Assembly (NCBI GenBank): GCA_947561585.1
Contig: CANNZV010001170.1
Location: 1 to 64,000, forward strand
DNA length: 64,000 nt
Origin: Caprella mutica
Taxonomy: Eukaryota > Arthropoda > Malacostraca > Amphipoda > Caprellidae
Direction: 5' to 3'
A model generated the notes under the pieces. That model worked only from the letters and a program-made list of their open reading frames with translations. It was not told the origin of the DNA and searched no databases. Positions 18,401 to 27,551 of the stretch are shown one piece after another (position 1 is the first letter of the stretch; each line of letters opens with the position of its first letter). The translations under genes were made by a program, and so were the position numbers.

Positions 18401-21301
18401 ACAGTCACTGAGGGTAATCTCCTCGCCATCAGTCCCGGGGGTGTGAGGGAAGCTCAGTTCAGTGACCACAGTTACCCAGTCTTGTGGGGTAGCAGACGCG
18501 GATTTGCTAAGGTGGAGGAAATAACAAAAAAAGAATATTAGGACTGAACTTATTCTTAGTTTACAGTTTTATTTCAGTTCGAGGCCCTTGGTCCTCGAAC
18601 TGTTGTAATTTCGATTATGGATTGTCTTTTTCATTTTAACTATGTATATCATTTTGTTAACGCTACTTTCAGTTTTAGAGGAAAGCGCTAGAGTTATGCT
18701 CTTCAACTACGAGGTACTTTCTTCACAAAGCCACTTTCCTTTCTGACTGCTTTTTCCAGTCCCTTGTATTTAATTTACTTTTAATGTCAGCGATATGGCC
18801 TTTGGTTCCAAAACAGACGTAATTAGATTGCAACTTGTTCATATGTGTAGCTGTCATCTGGGACGGAAGGGTTATAAAGGGAATCTTCTATTTTCTTTTG
18901 ATTCTACCTGAAAAATGCACTCAAGCTCTATTATTTATTTTGAAAGAAAGAAACTTAATTCTTCTTCTCGTACTCTTTTTTATTTTCTTTACATTTTATA
19001 AACTGACAGAATGGTGTCCTTTTATTTGAAGGCTGCTTCACTATAACTCCTCTATAGTGAGTGTAGAGTTCTGTGTAAGAGAACTACCCTGTATATCAGT
19101 GGTTCTTGAAGTGGGGTGCGCGACACCCCTTGGGGCCTGGAAAGTGTATAGGGGGTGCCTGGTATGGCTGTTTTATATGTTGCTTATTAGTTCAGATCTT
19201 GCTGTTAATATCATGCAGAATGTACATGGAGTACATTTGCCATTTTCTAGCATTATAGTAATCAAATATATTATAATTGTAGTTTTTCAATCTATTTCAA
19301 TGCAATACAATGCTCAGGGAGTGCCTGAGAAATGCAAGGGGTGTGCGTGAAAAAAAATTCATTAAGAACCACTGCCGTATATTGAAAGAATTCTTTTGTC
19401 TGCTGTGAATTGCCCTTTAAAAACTAATAGCTATTCATGGCAGACTATAGAAATTTTGTTCAATATACTGAGTAGTAGATCTCTATATTCACTATAGAGG
19501 AGTTCTACTGCACCACCACAAACTAACCATTTTTTTCAGGTAGCACAGCAGACTAACTGTCCCATCATTCCAATGTTCACTCGTAACACCAGAGAGGCTT
19601 TCCGTGTCCTGACTTACCCCTTGTCTCTTTTTGAGGCGCTCTACTCTCGTTTCAAGCTTCCCTTTGCGCCTATTTATGGCGGCTTTCCCGTGAAACTCGT
19701 CACTTACCTTGGTAACTTTATTAGTCCATACAAAGTAGAATTCTAAATATTTATTTTCTTTCTGGCATAATTTAAATTATATTCAAATATATTTTGACAA
19801 ATTTAATTTCACGTTAATTTTATTTACAATGAATTTACCATTTTTCTGTACTTTCAGGTCCGTGTATTTATCCTAAAGCTGAAGAAAGTGTAGATGAGTT
19901 GGCCTTGAGAGTAGAGGAGGCAGTGTATGCACTCATAGACACACATCAGAGGTGAGAATAGATTTCTGAAGCAACTTGGTTATAATTTAACATTTGAAAC
20001 TCAACAATCTGGTTAAATTTGTCATCTTGCGTCATTTCTTTCATAGGTTGCCCGGCAACATTCTTGCCGCATTGTTTGACAGAATTCATCCGTGTCTTGG
20101 GAGAAAAATTATGGGTAAAGGAAGAGGGAGAGCTGATAAATGGAAGAAAAGGAAAGTTAGTAAACAGACTACTGTTGTTAAGGATAAACCTAGAAAAGAA
20201 GAAACTTTCCCATTGGTAGAAAATACTGATGCATTTATGAAAGAAAATACTGCATCCATAATAGAATCTGCCACAGCCATTAAAGAATCTGCCACAACCA
20301 TTAAAGAATCTGCCACAACCATAATAAAAAATTCTGATTCCATTAAAGAAACTTCTGATTCCATAAAAGAAACTTCTGATTCCATAAAAGAAACTTCTGA
20401 TTCCATAAAAGAAACTTCTGATTCCATAAAAGAAACTTCTGATTCCATAAAAGAAACTTCTGAATCTTTGAAAGAAACATCAGAATTTATAAGAGAAACT
20501 GCAGGATCAAAAGTTGAAACTTCTGATTTCTTAAAACAAATAGCTACATCCATCAATGAAACTGCCGCACCTGTGGAAGAAGCTCCCGTTACTGTGGAAG
20601 AAGCTCCTGATACTATGAAAGAAGCTCCCGATACTGTGAAAGAAGCTCCCGATACTGTGAAAGAAGCTCCCGATACTGTGAAAGAAGCTCCCGATACTGT
20701 GAAAGAAGCTCCTGATACTGTGAAAGAAGCTCCTGATACTGTGAAAGAAGCTCCTGATACTGTGAAAGAAGCTCCTGATACTGTGAAAGATGCTGCCGCA
20801 CCTGTGAAGGAAGCTTCCGCACACCTTAAAGAAAGTTCCGCATACCTTAAAGAAAGTTCCGCACACCTTAAAGAAGGTTCCGCACATCTTAAAGGAAGCT
20901 CTGCACATCTTAAAGGAAGCTCTGCACATCTTAAAGGAAGCTCTGCACATCTTAAAGGAAGCTCTGCACATCTTGAAGAAAGCTCCGCACATCTTGAAGA
21001 AAGCTCCGCACATCTTGAAGAAAGCTCCGCACATCTTGAAGAAAGCTCCGCACATCTTGAAGAAAGCTCTGCACATCTTAAAGGAAGCTCTGCACATCTT
21101 AAAGGAAGCTCCGCACATCTTGAAGAAAGTTCCACACATCTTGAAGAAAGTTCCACACATCTTAAAGAAAGTTCCGCATTGTTGGCAGAAACTACTGCAT
21201 CAATTAAAGACAAAATTGTGACAACTGAAGATGATAAATTAAAAGAAAGCGAAAGTTCAACAGAAATAGAGGCTTCAAATCCTGTCATCTTACAAAGTTG
21301 A
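9422..21301 (+). CDS. TMEM68: TMEM68-like acyltransferase with long heptad-repeat tail (7 exons)
   Basis: Exons: 9422-9494, 15562-15700, 17570-17844, 18339-18511, 19540-19711, 19858-19951, 20047-21301. They sum to 2181 nt, all junctions are GT/AG and phase is kept, giving about 726 residues. Residues 41-67 form a membrane segment. H128 and D134 in YYHGAIPID match the H-x5-D active site of TMEM68. SPGGVRE follows near residue 200, and IPMF and YGGFPVKL complete the acyltransferase core, which ends near residue 327. The family makes triacylglycerol independently of DGAT1/2 in the ER (known for vertebrate TMEM68). The remaining ~395 residues are absent from the vertebrate protein: a basic linker (KGRGRADKWKKRK), then three blocks of 7-residue repeats. 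The start ATG is the first one aligned with the family; an upstream non-coding exon is possible. Introns 1, 2 and 4 hold transposons. Confidence 0.93.
10113..14698. mobile_element. hAT-type element filled by a minisatellite
   Basis: The ends are CAGTGGTCGGCAACCTTTTT and the inverse of CAGTGGTCGGCAACCCCCGG. The exact 8-bp direct repeat CTCTATTC flanks it (10105-10112 and 14699-14706). Both termini share subterminal sequence (CGCGGACCGG, GCGGCCCGG). The 8-bp duplication and CAGTGG ends mark a non-autonomous hAT element. Nearly 4 kb of its 4586 bp is tandem repeat; without it the element would be about 650 bp, an ordinary MITE size. Confidence 0.9.
10403..14335 (+). repeat. 31-bp minisatellite, about 127 copies
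   Basis: The unit is 31 bp and contains GATTGTACAGGAGTGAAATC. Variants alternate in the triplet after ATCATT (GAGG, TGGG, GGGC) and at GCGG/GCTG. Later units show a higher-order repeat: about 19 units (13120-13640) recur 589 bp further on (13710-14230), with the marker CATATGGGTGTGG at 13267 and 13856. It lies inside the hAT element 10113-14698 and in TMEM68 intron 1. Reading frames over it are repeat translations. Confidence 0.97.
14735..14890 (+). repeat. Short T/G-rich minisatellite (TGGTCCTATGTGTCCT)
   Basis: Degenerate copies of a 16-17-bp unit, TGGTCCTATGTGTCCTN, lie between the end of the hAT element and the right arm of the foldback. A trace of the same motif (TATGTGTGTCCTCT) precedes the hAT insertion at 10096, so the hAT element landed in or beside this array. 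Confidence 0.75.
15562..15700 (+). CDS. TMEM68: TMEM68 exon 2 (membrane segment)
   Basis: The acceptor is TTTTACCAACAG and the donor TACAG|GTGATA. It encodes KWVLSKMYPALLVIFILPF, then a hydrophobic run ending YIHTYR. This is the transmembrane segment preceding the acyltransferase domain and aligns with the ILPYFTIFLLYL region of vertebrate TMEM68. It is open only in the phase set by exon 1; the other long frame over it is a shadow. Confidence 0.85.
15735..17113. mobile_element. pogo-like MITE, copy 2, split by a mariner-like element
   Basis: The left end is the decayed CAATAGAACTCCTATAGAG; the right end is the inverse of CAGAAGAACTCCTCTATACT. The inner arms TAGTCTGCCATGAATGGCC and GTTTATGGCAGACTAAAGGA form a hairpin shared with copy 3 at 19039-19510. 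The element lies in TMEM68 intron 2 and is interrupted at 15883-17051. Confidence 0.7.
15883..17051. mobile_element. Tc1/mariner-type element with ~190-bp inverted repeats
   Basis: The ends are CAGGGTGGCGCAAAAAAAAG and its inverse, flanked by TA (15881-15882 and 17052-17053). The inverted repeats extend about 190 bp on each side and include AACTAGTTTATTTT, AACACAGTTTTATTCGTTTA and TCTTGTCGTA segments. The internal 500 bp has a 99-codon frame (16072-16371) with no transposase motif that I recognise, so it is non-autonomous or badly decayed. Confidence 0.85.
17570..17844 (+). CDS. TMEM68: TMEM68 exon 3 (acyltransferase active site)
   Basis: The acceptor is TCATTTTCAG and the donor TTCCAG|GTTTGA. 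It encodes the start of the catalytic domain: GYEVKGAEHIPKEGGALII, then the YYHGAIPID motif with the H-x5-D catalytic pair, and on to DRFLKKIPG. These match the vertebrate enzyme nearly position for position. Intron 3 (17845-18338) is AT-rich and shows no element. Confidence 0.95.
18339..18511 (+). CDS. TMEM68: TMEM68 exon 4 (SPGGVRE motif)
   Basis: The acceptor is TTACGGCAG; the second AG at 18345-18346 would break the frame. The donor is GCTAAG|GTGGAG. It encodes GWQTILDAFKVS, then EGNLLAISPGGVREA and WGSRRGFAK, the glycine-rich acyltransferase motif and the following conserved block. Confidence 0.94.
18560..18815 (+). repeat. Dispersed hydrophobic-ORF repeat, copy A
   Basis: This is one copy of a family seen at least seven times in the window. 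It carries TTGTAATTTCGATTATGGAT, GCTCTTCAACTACGAGGT and GATATGGCCTTTGGTTCC. The middle, between the 'ACTACGAG' and 'AGCCACTTTCC' segments, is missing compared with the full copy at 34380-34857, so it is an internal deletion. It lies in TMEM68 intron 4 on the coding strand. Confidence 0.7.
19039..19510. mobile_element. pogo-like MITE, copy 3, split by a hAT MITE
   Basis: The left end is CACTATAACTCCTCTATAGT and the right end is the inverse of CAGTAGAACTCCTCTATAGT. The interior hairpin with GGCAGACTATAG is shared with copy 2. It lies in TMEM68 intron 4, 29 bp upstream of the exon 5 acceptor, and is interrupted at 19097-19374. Confidence 0.75.
19097..19374. mobile_element. hAT MITE with CAGTGGTTCTTGAA ends
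   Basis: The ends are CAGTGGTTCTTGAA and the inverse of CAGTGGTTCTTAAT. The flanks CTGTATAT (19089-19096) and CCGTATAT (19375-19382) form an 8-bp duplication with one mismatch. CAGTGGTTCT ends are characteristic of hAT (Charlie-like) elements. It is non-coding and nested in the pogo-like MITE 19039-19510. Confidence 0.85.
19540..19711 (+). CDS. TMEM68: TMEM68 exon 5
   Basis: The acceptor is TTTTTTCAG and the donor CCTTG|GTAACT. It encodes VAQQTNCPIIPMFTRNTRE, then FEALYSRFKLPFAPIYGG and FPVKLVTYLG. These are the IPMF and YGGFPVKL blocks of the TMEM68 acyltransferase. Confidence 0.95.
19858..19951 (+). CDS. TMEM68: TMEM68 exon 6
   Basis: The acceptor is TGTACTTTCAG and the donor CAGAG|GTGAGA. 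It encodes GPCIYPKAEESVDELA, then VYALIDTHQR, equivalent to the helix ending ALIDKHQR in vertebrate TMEM68. Its 94 nt keep the phase into exon 7. Confidence 0.93.
20047..21301 (+). CDS. TMEM68: TMEM68 exon 7 (core end plus repeat tail)
   Basis: The acceptor is ATTTCTTTCATAG; the stop is TGA at 21299-21301. The first ~18 residues, LPGNILAALFDRIHPCLGRK, are the conserved C-terminus of TMEM68. They are followed in frame by about 400 residues without counterpart: a Lys/Arg-rich linker (residues ~330-360) and three heptad blocks, then a short acidic end. The whole exon stays open, including the minisatellite, so selection or recent expansion has kept the 21-bp period. Confidence 0.92.
20266..21190 (+). 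repeat. In-frame 21-bp coding minisatellite, three blocks
   Basis: Block 1 (about 20266-20520) encodes SIKETSD and degenerate relatives. Block 2 (20566-20800) encodes DTVKEAP about nine times. Block 3 (20812-21190) encodes AHLKESS, AHLKGSS and AHLEESS about 17 times. All three have a 7-residue period of polar residues with one hydrophobic position (I, V or L) followed by an acidic or basic pair, which suggests descent from one ancestral 21-bp unit. The repeat is also open on the antisense strand, a by-product of periodicity. Confidence 0.95.
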
Positions 21302-22355
21302 TGCAATGAAGTAACAATAGTTCACAGTGACTAACTGTGACCTTATCTGCTAGAAATAGAGTTTGTGGTGAGTTAAGCTAAGAACCTATCGGAACTCAAT
21401 CTTCTTCTTGGTTTTAATGTTCCATTCATTTGAATGGTGGCTATAGTTATTTGTTGTTTTTATGGTGAGAAATGAGGTTCAAAGTAATGAAGAGTGAGTA
21501 TTCTTTTACTTATTGAATTCACTGATTGTCTGTTAAAATTAAACTTATGTGATAAATATATAGGTGTTCTCTGGTATACTTAGTCTAACTATCTGTAATG
21601 TTTACCTACTCCTTCAAATTAAGAATATAGTTAGTTAAGTTCATACCTACCTCTGAAATACTTTCTTTATTGTAAAAACAAACCTTTCGGGTAATTATAT
21701 TTATTGGGTAGGTAGATTATTGACCTTTTAAAAATTTATATTCTAGCGATTTCTATGTTCTTAATTGAAATAAAATTCTCAATAGCTAACTGAAGTCAAA
21801 TAAGTAAGAGTACAGTACAATTAGGATGTTATTGTCTACAGTCAAATTATGGAAATGACGATCACACTCTCTCATTTTCCATGATTCCTCTTAATTGAAA
21901 ACTTTTCTATGGTATACTAATTTATTCATGTTTATTCTATAAAATGATTCTAACTATTAGTTTTTATTATTTTACTTCTTTTGAGTTATTTGGATGAATA
22001 AAAAATGGCTTATTTTCTTTTAAATTTCAATGAATAAAGCTTTATTTTTATTTATTTGTTAGATTTCAAGATAATTTTTAATATTGCTTTATATTTTTTA
22101 ACAGGCTATCTACTTCTGTTTTTCTGATTAAGTTTATTTAGTTCCATTGATTGTGATATTATATGCATTTACATGATTGTGCCTTGTCAAAACCTTTGTA
22201 AATATTTAATGATTATTAGATCTGTCTTTAAAATATATTTCAATCTGAGATGTTATTTCATTTTAGGAGTGTTTTAATTTTATTATATAGCTGATTTTGT
22301 TATGAAAAATGTCCGAGATTTATTTGAGAGATCCACTCAAAACAATTAATGTTGG
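21302..22355 (+). other. TMEM68 3' flank / 3' UTR
   Basis: AT-rich sequence with no further gene. Candidate polyadenylation signals AATAAA occur near 21767, 21995 and 22034; the last two are close together before a T-rich stretch. Which one is used cannot be told from the sequence. Confidence 0.5.
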
Positions 22356-22357
22356 TA

Positions 22358-22608
22358 CAGTGAAACTCCTGAGTTATGAAGTATTAGTTACTTCATAACT
22401 CAAAGCTACTTCATATATCGGGTGCACTAGGTTGTTTTCTATGATTAAAATTTTAGAAAACTATCGTCATTGAGGGATAACTAGGATGCAATTTTTGACG
22501 CATATCATTTTCTATAATTTAAACATAGAAAATACTTTATAACTCCAGTGTATTTCATAACTCAGGTCCTTCGTTACTCGAGTGCTTCATAAATCAGAAG
22601 TTTTACTG
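22358..22608. mobile_element. pogo/Tigger-like MITE, family 2, copy 1
   Basis: The ends are CAGTGAAACTCCTGAGTTAT and the inverse of CAGTAAAACTTCTGATTTAT, flanked by TA. The interior contains GGTTGTTTTCTATGATTAAA. A truncated second copy lies in FBXL16 intron 2 (about 27893-28117). The CAGT..AACTCC start is shared with the family at 4208-4564, but the interiors differ. Confidence 0.8.
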
Positions 22609-24880
22609 TACGGTTTTTCCGGGAGTTTTTTTTTTTCATCTGACATTGGCAGCTTTGACCAAAAATGTAACAGAGTGGTGGGTTAATGCACCACAAATGG
22701 TGGATTATATCATATTTTTTAATGTTATATTTTTTTTTCTACCAGGTGCATTTTTTCCTCCTCAAGAATTTCATTGAAAAAGATGTCAAGATTATCAATG
22801 TAACTACATTAGTTTTATTCAATGCTGTGATTATTTGCTTTTATATAAGTAATTGTTAAAAATCTCTTCTCTTATGATAAATAATGTTTTATGTTATGCT
22901 ATATCTTACGCTTATTCTAACACGAATATCTCTTTTATATTGCTTATCATTTTCCTAGTCTTTTTTTTGTCGAAAATCAAATTAATGAGTATTAGGCGCG
23001 TATTCAGATTTCTAATCTAATTAATTTAGGTAGCTCTAAGGTTAAGAGTTTGTTTATTTAAATTAGTTATATGATTTCATTTCAATCTTAGTATCATCAT
23101 TTTGAATAAAGTAATTCAGATATGTATTTTATTCGAATCAGAATTCTATATTGAATTTTGCTTTGATGTTTTTGTTTTTAACTTGCAAGATATTTTTGAT
23201 ATAAAAATAATAAAATGAATTTTCTAAAATTACAGATTTTCCAGACCTTTCAAGTTATTTTATTCTTTTACGCATTTTTTAGTTATACTATGAATTATCA
23301 AATTTTTAACATCCCTGGTATTATGAGTAATTAGACCATTAGTCATTTTAAACATACTATAAATATTCCATTTAAATCAATAGGATAACGGGAATTTTCT
23401 AGGTTTTATTGTATTCTAATGGTAATTTAATTTCTCTGGGATAAATTAATTCAAGCCACTTTCTTTCCAAAAAATGTATTTTCTCTAGTGATAAGTTTTT
23501 ACATTCAAACATATTCATTTAAATCTACCAACATCTACTGAATAACCATTCCGTGAACATATAACAAAAGGATCCTAGGTATTTGTTTTTCACTGCAATG
23601 AATATAGAAGTAGACGTAATCTATCGGGTATAAAAGTTGCCAGATAACGCTAGAAAGGAGCTGCGATTTGATGACATCGGAATTTAGATTATTTAGGTAA
23701 GGAAACTTTTCAAATTGATAAAAGAAGTAGAGTTAGTTATTGAATATATTATCCATTATAAGGCAATCAGTTTAATATAACCAACCTAGTACTTTATCGT
23801 ATCTCAAAACTGTTTATTGCTCAAATGTTCTATACCTAATTAGGTAATTCAAATTTAGCAACAAGATATGTTAACTCTTTTAACCCTTTCCTTCCTGATT
23901 TTTTTTTTAGAAAGCATCTTATTAGTCACAATAACACGCTAACGGTCCAGAGTGTAAATTTCCATCCCGTTACATGCTTTGTGTTAAAATAGCATATAAT
24001 TACATGCCGTCAGGAGTGAAGGGATTAAAATGGCGGGAGAATGGTGCGTCATCAAATCGCACAATTTTCCACACAACTGAAACTGAGTCTCCTTCTATAT
24101 TCAGAGCATTTTGTTTGAAGTCGACTTGACAAGATGAGTTTGTGGAGTAATGGAGACCAAGGATCTTGGAGTAGTTAATAGTACACCAAAGAACTTGGAG
24201 TAGCTACTAGTTAATATGGTCCTGTCTCCACAACTCGTCTTGTGAACGCAGCTTGTGTGTTTAATAGTGTGACTAGGTTATTAAAATACTACATTTGGGT
24301 ATCGAGATGACAAATATGTCCATAGATGTATTTACATAAGCTTTTTCCTGAAAAAAATATTAGACTATAAATGATTTCAAGTGCTGGAATTTTTCGATTG
24401 ATACTGTTATCCTAGACGTGTATTTTTGGGAACATTACATAAAATAGTCTAGAGTCACAACTGTCATTTCATGAAGAATTAAGTATAAAAATGAAGGCCG
24501 TAATAACTATGAATCTATTCTTCAGATAAATTTCCTTTAGTTATAAAACTTTAATGTATTCATTTAAATTGCAATATTAAATGATAGGGTTGGACACCAG
24601 TTTCTTACTTATTTGCTGTGGTGACTAGGTTGGTTTACAGACTAAAACAAATATTTTTAATGAATTAAATGACTATGTGTAACAATATAAAACTTATTAA
24701 CTAGATGTGTTCCCAGAATTTAAAAATAGTGCACAATAAAGGTAATAAAATACAAAGGCAAATAGATTAACAAAATCATACATAAATTATCAAAAAATAT
24801 ATTCACAACAATGAAGAAATGGATTGAGCGTTATTTCTATAGTCATGCGTGTTAAAAGGTACTGGTATTTGATTGGACTT
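22609..24880. other. Intergenic AT-rich DNA, no feature recognised
   Basis: No reading frame of note, no tandem array and no convincing inverted-end element was found by eye. A pair of similar short segments ending CTACTAGTT/GTAGTTAATA near 24170-24215 is too weak to call. Confidence 0.5.
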
Positions 24881-24889
24881 GAAGACGCC

Positions 24890-25205
24890 GTGCGTGTTGT
24901 AGATCATTCATCTCTGATTGGCCTAAAAGATTGACACGTCATGCGTGCTGTACAGTACTTGTCCCTGATTGGTTTAGAGCTGACACAACGTCTGTGCTGA
25001 ACAGTACTTGTCCCTGATTGGTTTAGAGCTGACACAACGTCTGTGCTGTACAGTACTTGTCCCTGATTGGTTTAGAGCTGACACAACGTCTGTGCTGAAC
25101 AGTACTTGTCCCTGATTGGTTTAGAGCTGACACAACGTGCGTGCTGTAAAGTACTTGTCTCTGATTGGTCTAAAGCTGACACGAGGTGCGTGCTGTACAG
25201 TAGAT
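24890..25205 (+). repeat. 49-bp minisatellite, about 6 copies
   Basis: The unit includes CTTGTCCCTGATTGGTTTAG and GCTGACACAACGTCTGTGCT. The outer copies are more diverged (TCATCTCTGATTGGCC at the left) than the middle ones. It is intergenic, between the convergent TMEM68 and FBXL16 genes. Confidence 0.9.
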
Positions 25206-26780
25206 GTCACTGAATAACGGAAAAATGCGTACCCTAAGAAGTAACGAAGTAGTTAGTAACTGCAAAGTAGTTAGTAACATGTGTGAAGGAAACCACTAGC
25301 AACAAGGAGTCACAATACGCTAGGTTACATATTCTTGTGATATCAGATATTCTGCTTTGAACAGCAAATAGAAAAATATATTCAACATCTATATACACAT
25401 CTTAACAATTACTTATATATGATAAATTCAAAGGAGATCTTTGGCCCTTAGCTTTAAAGTTAAAGGGATGAACTACCATTTAAGCTCTTTCATGAAAACA
25501 ATGACGGGGAGATTGATAAAGTATGTTCATCATCTAGTTCAATTATTTTGGAGAAAACACAGTTTCCCTTCTCTTATATTTGAATAATATTTACTTTAAT
25601 TCAGGATTTTAACTAATCTTTCATTTCTGGAAGACCTAAAATGTATGATAGATATTGTATTTAATTAGAATTTACCATTTTGATTAGGTCAGGTATTACA
25701 TTCTTTCAATAATGTGTTGATGACGTAATGAAAAATCACAGTGATTGTTAGATACAATATTTTTTGTAAATTTTGTTCTGATGAACCTACTTTATCTATC
25801 TGTATGAATATGAGTTTGAAGTATCCAGCTGTTTAAAAATTCATGACAATTCCGTAAAATTTAAATAAAGAGCAAATACGATTAAAGTTTAGAATAAACA
25901 TGCGGTTTTATGAATTCTTGGATCAACTACCTCTACTATCCTTTTGGCGCGCTTTTCTAACTCTTTTCATATTTGCTCTTCTGTTACGGTACCTATTTGG
26001 TCGTTCAGTAAGTTAGGTAGCTAAGAAATCCTACCTAGTTAGATATGATCATTCTTAAATATTGCAATCAAGTTACGACTAGAAATTAGAAAGACTCTCT
26101 TTAAACCGTAAATAATTATGGACTGATATATTCACAATTTACACACTAACATGAAGTTGAACATTGTTCCTGCGAGTAAGAATAGGAGTAGGCTACACTC
26201 TTATTGAGCTATTTTCTCATAAGGACGTAAAACGAAAAACTCCCACCAGTACACAGTGAGCGCCACATTCAAAACGTGACGTCACTAATACCAAACTATA
26301 CCCTCTTGATATCATAAATCTAAGAAATTTGCAGGTCTATAGAAAAAGTGATGTGAAATCGTAATGAAAGGTTCTGAAAAATGGGATGATTGAAGATATT
26401 TGTAATTATTCATTTGATGAGAAGACTAGTCGACAGAGTACATTATACTCAAAATTTATTAGGTTAACAACCATTATTGTTGCCTGTTTCTGTACGATTC
26501 GAAAAAATTTGCAACTTACTTAAGCTAGGTACTAAATATGTATTCTCATTATCTGAACTTACTAAATAATCAGGTATGATATATCCTTCGCCATTTTACA
26601 GTGACGATAATTATTAATACTAGCTACACCCCACAAATCTATGTAATGAATCTTACACATTCCATTCACAAACAAATCACTTATTGGATAAGTAAATCTC
26701 AAATGATAACAATCAATAGATTATATTACATCATATTCTCAATACTCTTCGTCTAGAGAAAAAATAATTCTTATGGTAGA
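25206..26780. other. Intergenic AT-rich DNA, no feature recognised
   Basis: No gene, array or transposon end was recognised. It may include distal 3' UTR of FBXL16 (- strand) if the polyadenylation signals in the 26815-27440 array are skipped. Confidence 0.4.
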
Positions 26781-26814
26781 GGAGTTTGCAGAAGGTGTCA
26801 AAAAGTTAACTTCT

Positions 26815-27440
26815 TTCGATTGCCGGACATTTTGGCAAATGGAGCATGGATTGTGCAGTCATTTTCTTCATTCAATTACCAGACATTTTGGCAAATGGAG
26901 AATGTGTTGTCGAGTCATTTCCATCATTCGATTGTTAGACATTTTTAAAATGAATTGAGAGGTAAGTCGAGTCATCTTTTATATTCATTTGTCTGACTTT
27001 CTGGCGAATGGAACAGAAAGTGTCACGTACTTAGCTTCTTTCAATTGAAGTAGAGGGTCGAGTGTTTTCTTTTTTCAATTACCAGACATTTTGGTGAATG
27101 GAGCTGAGGGAGTCGAGTCTTTTTCTTTTTTCAATTGCCAGACATTTTGGCAAATAAAGTACAGAAGGTCGAGTCTTTTTCTTCTTTCAATCACCAGACA
27201 TTTTGGCATATGTAGTAGAGGGAGACGAGTTTTTTCTTTATTTATTACCAGACATTTTGGCAAATAAAGTACAGAAGGTCGAGTCTTTTTCTTCTTTCAA
27301 TCACCAGACATTTTGGCATATGTAGTAGAGGGAGACGAGTTTTTTCTTTATTTATTACCAGACATTTTGGCAAATAAAGTAGAGAAGGTCGAGTCTTTTT
27401 CTTTATTCAATTACCAGACATTTTGGCAAATGGAGTAGAA
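26815..27440 (-). repeat. ~55-bp array derived from the FBXL16 C-terminal codons and stop
   Basis: About eleven units contain CCAGACATTTTGGCAAATGG or variants. On the - strand this reads CATTTGCCAAAATGTCTGG, the codons for HLPKCL at the very end of FBXL16. In the functional copy the stop codon overlaps an AATAAA (27402-27407), and several downstream units keep AATAAA or TAATAAATAAAG. A 110-bp pair of units (about 27150-27260 and 27260-27370) is duplicated almost exactly. Only the most 5' unit (27403-27440) is in the coding frame. Confidence 0.9.
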
Positions 27441-27551
27441 GGTGTTGATGAAGTTCTGTGGTTGCTCCTGGACAATTGGTCAATTCTAATTCCTGAAGCT
27501 GATTTAGTTGAATTAGAGAAGATAGACCGTTGGAACTAACTTGAGAACAGC
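27403..27551 (-). CDS. FBXL16: FBXL16 exon 4 (C-terminus)
   Basis: The acceptor on the - strand is CATTACAACAG. It encodes [19 protein letters not shown], then [17 protein letters not shown] and LPKCLVIE, stop TAA at 27405-27403. The residues match the conserved end of FBXL16. The stop codon lies within an AATAAA hexamer, and the final ~30 nt seed the tandem array that runs downstream. Confidence 0.95.

Noticed and set aside
18512..18541. Read-through of TMEM68 exon 4 to a stop at 18541
   Set aside because: Using the GTGGAG donor at 18512 joins in phase to exon 5 and restores the conserved CPIIPMF block, so read-through is intron.
20086..21306. A 406-codon antisense frame opposite TMEM68 exon 7, and two further long frames there
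   Set aside because: They are by-products of the 21-bp period: once one frame of a repeat unit lacks stops, it stays open. No family motif, no splice context, opposite to the conserved acyltransferase exon.
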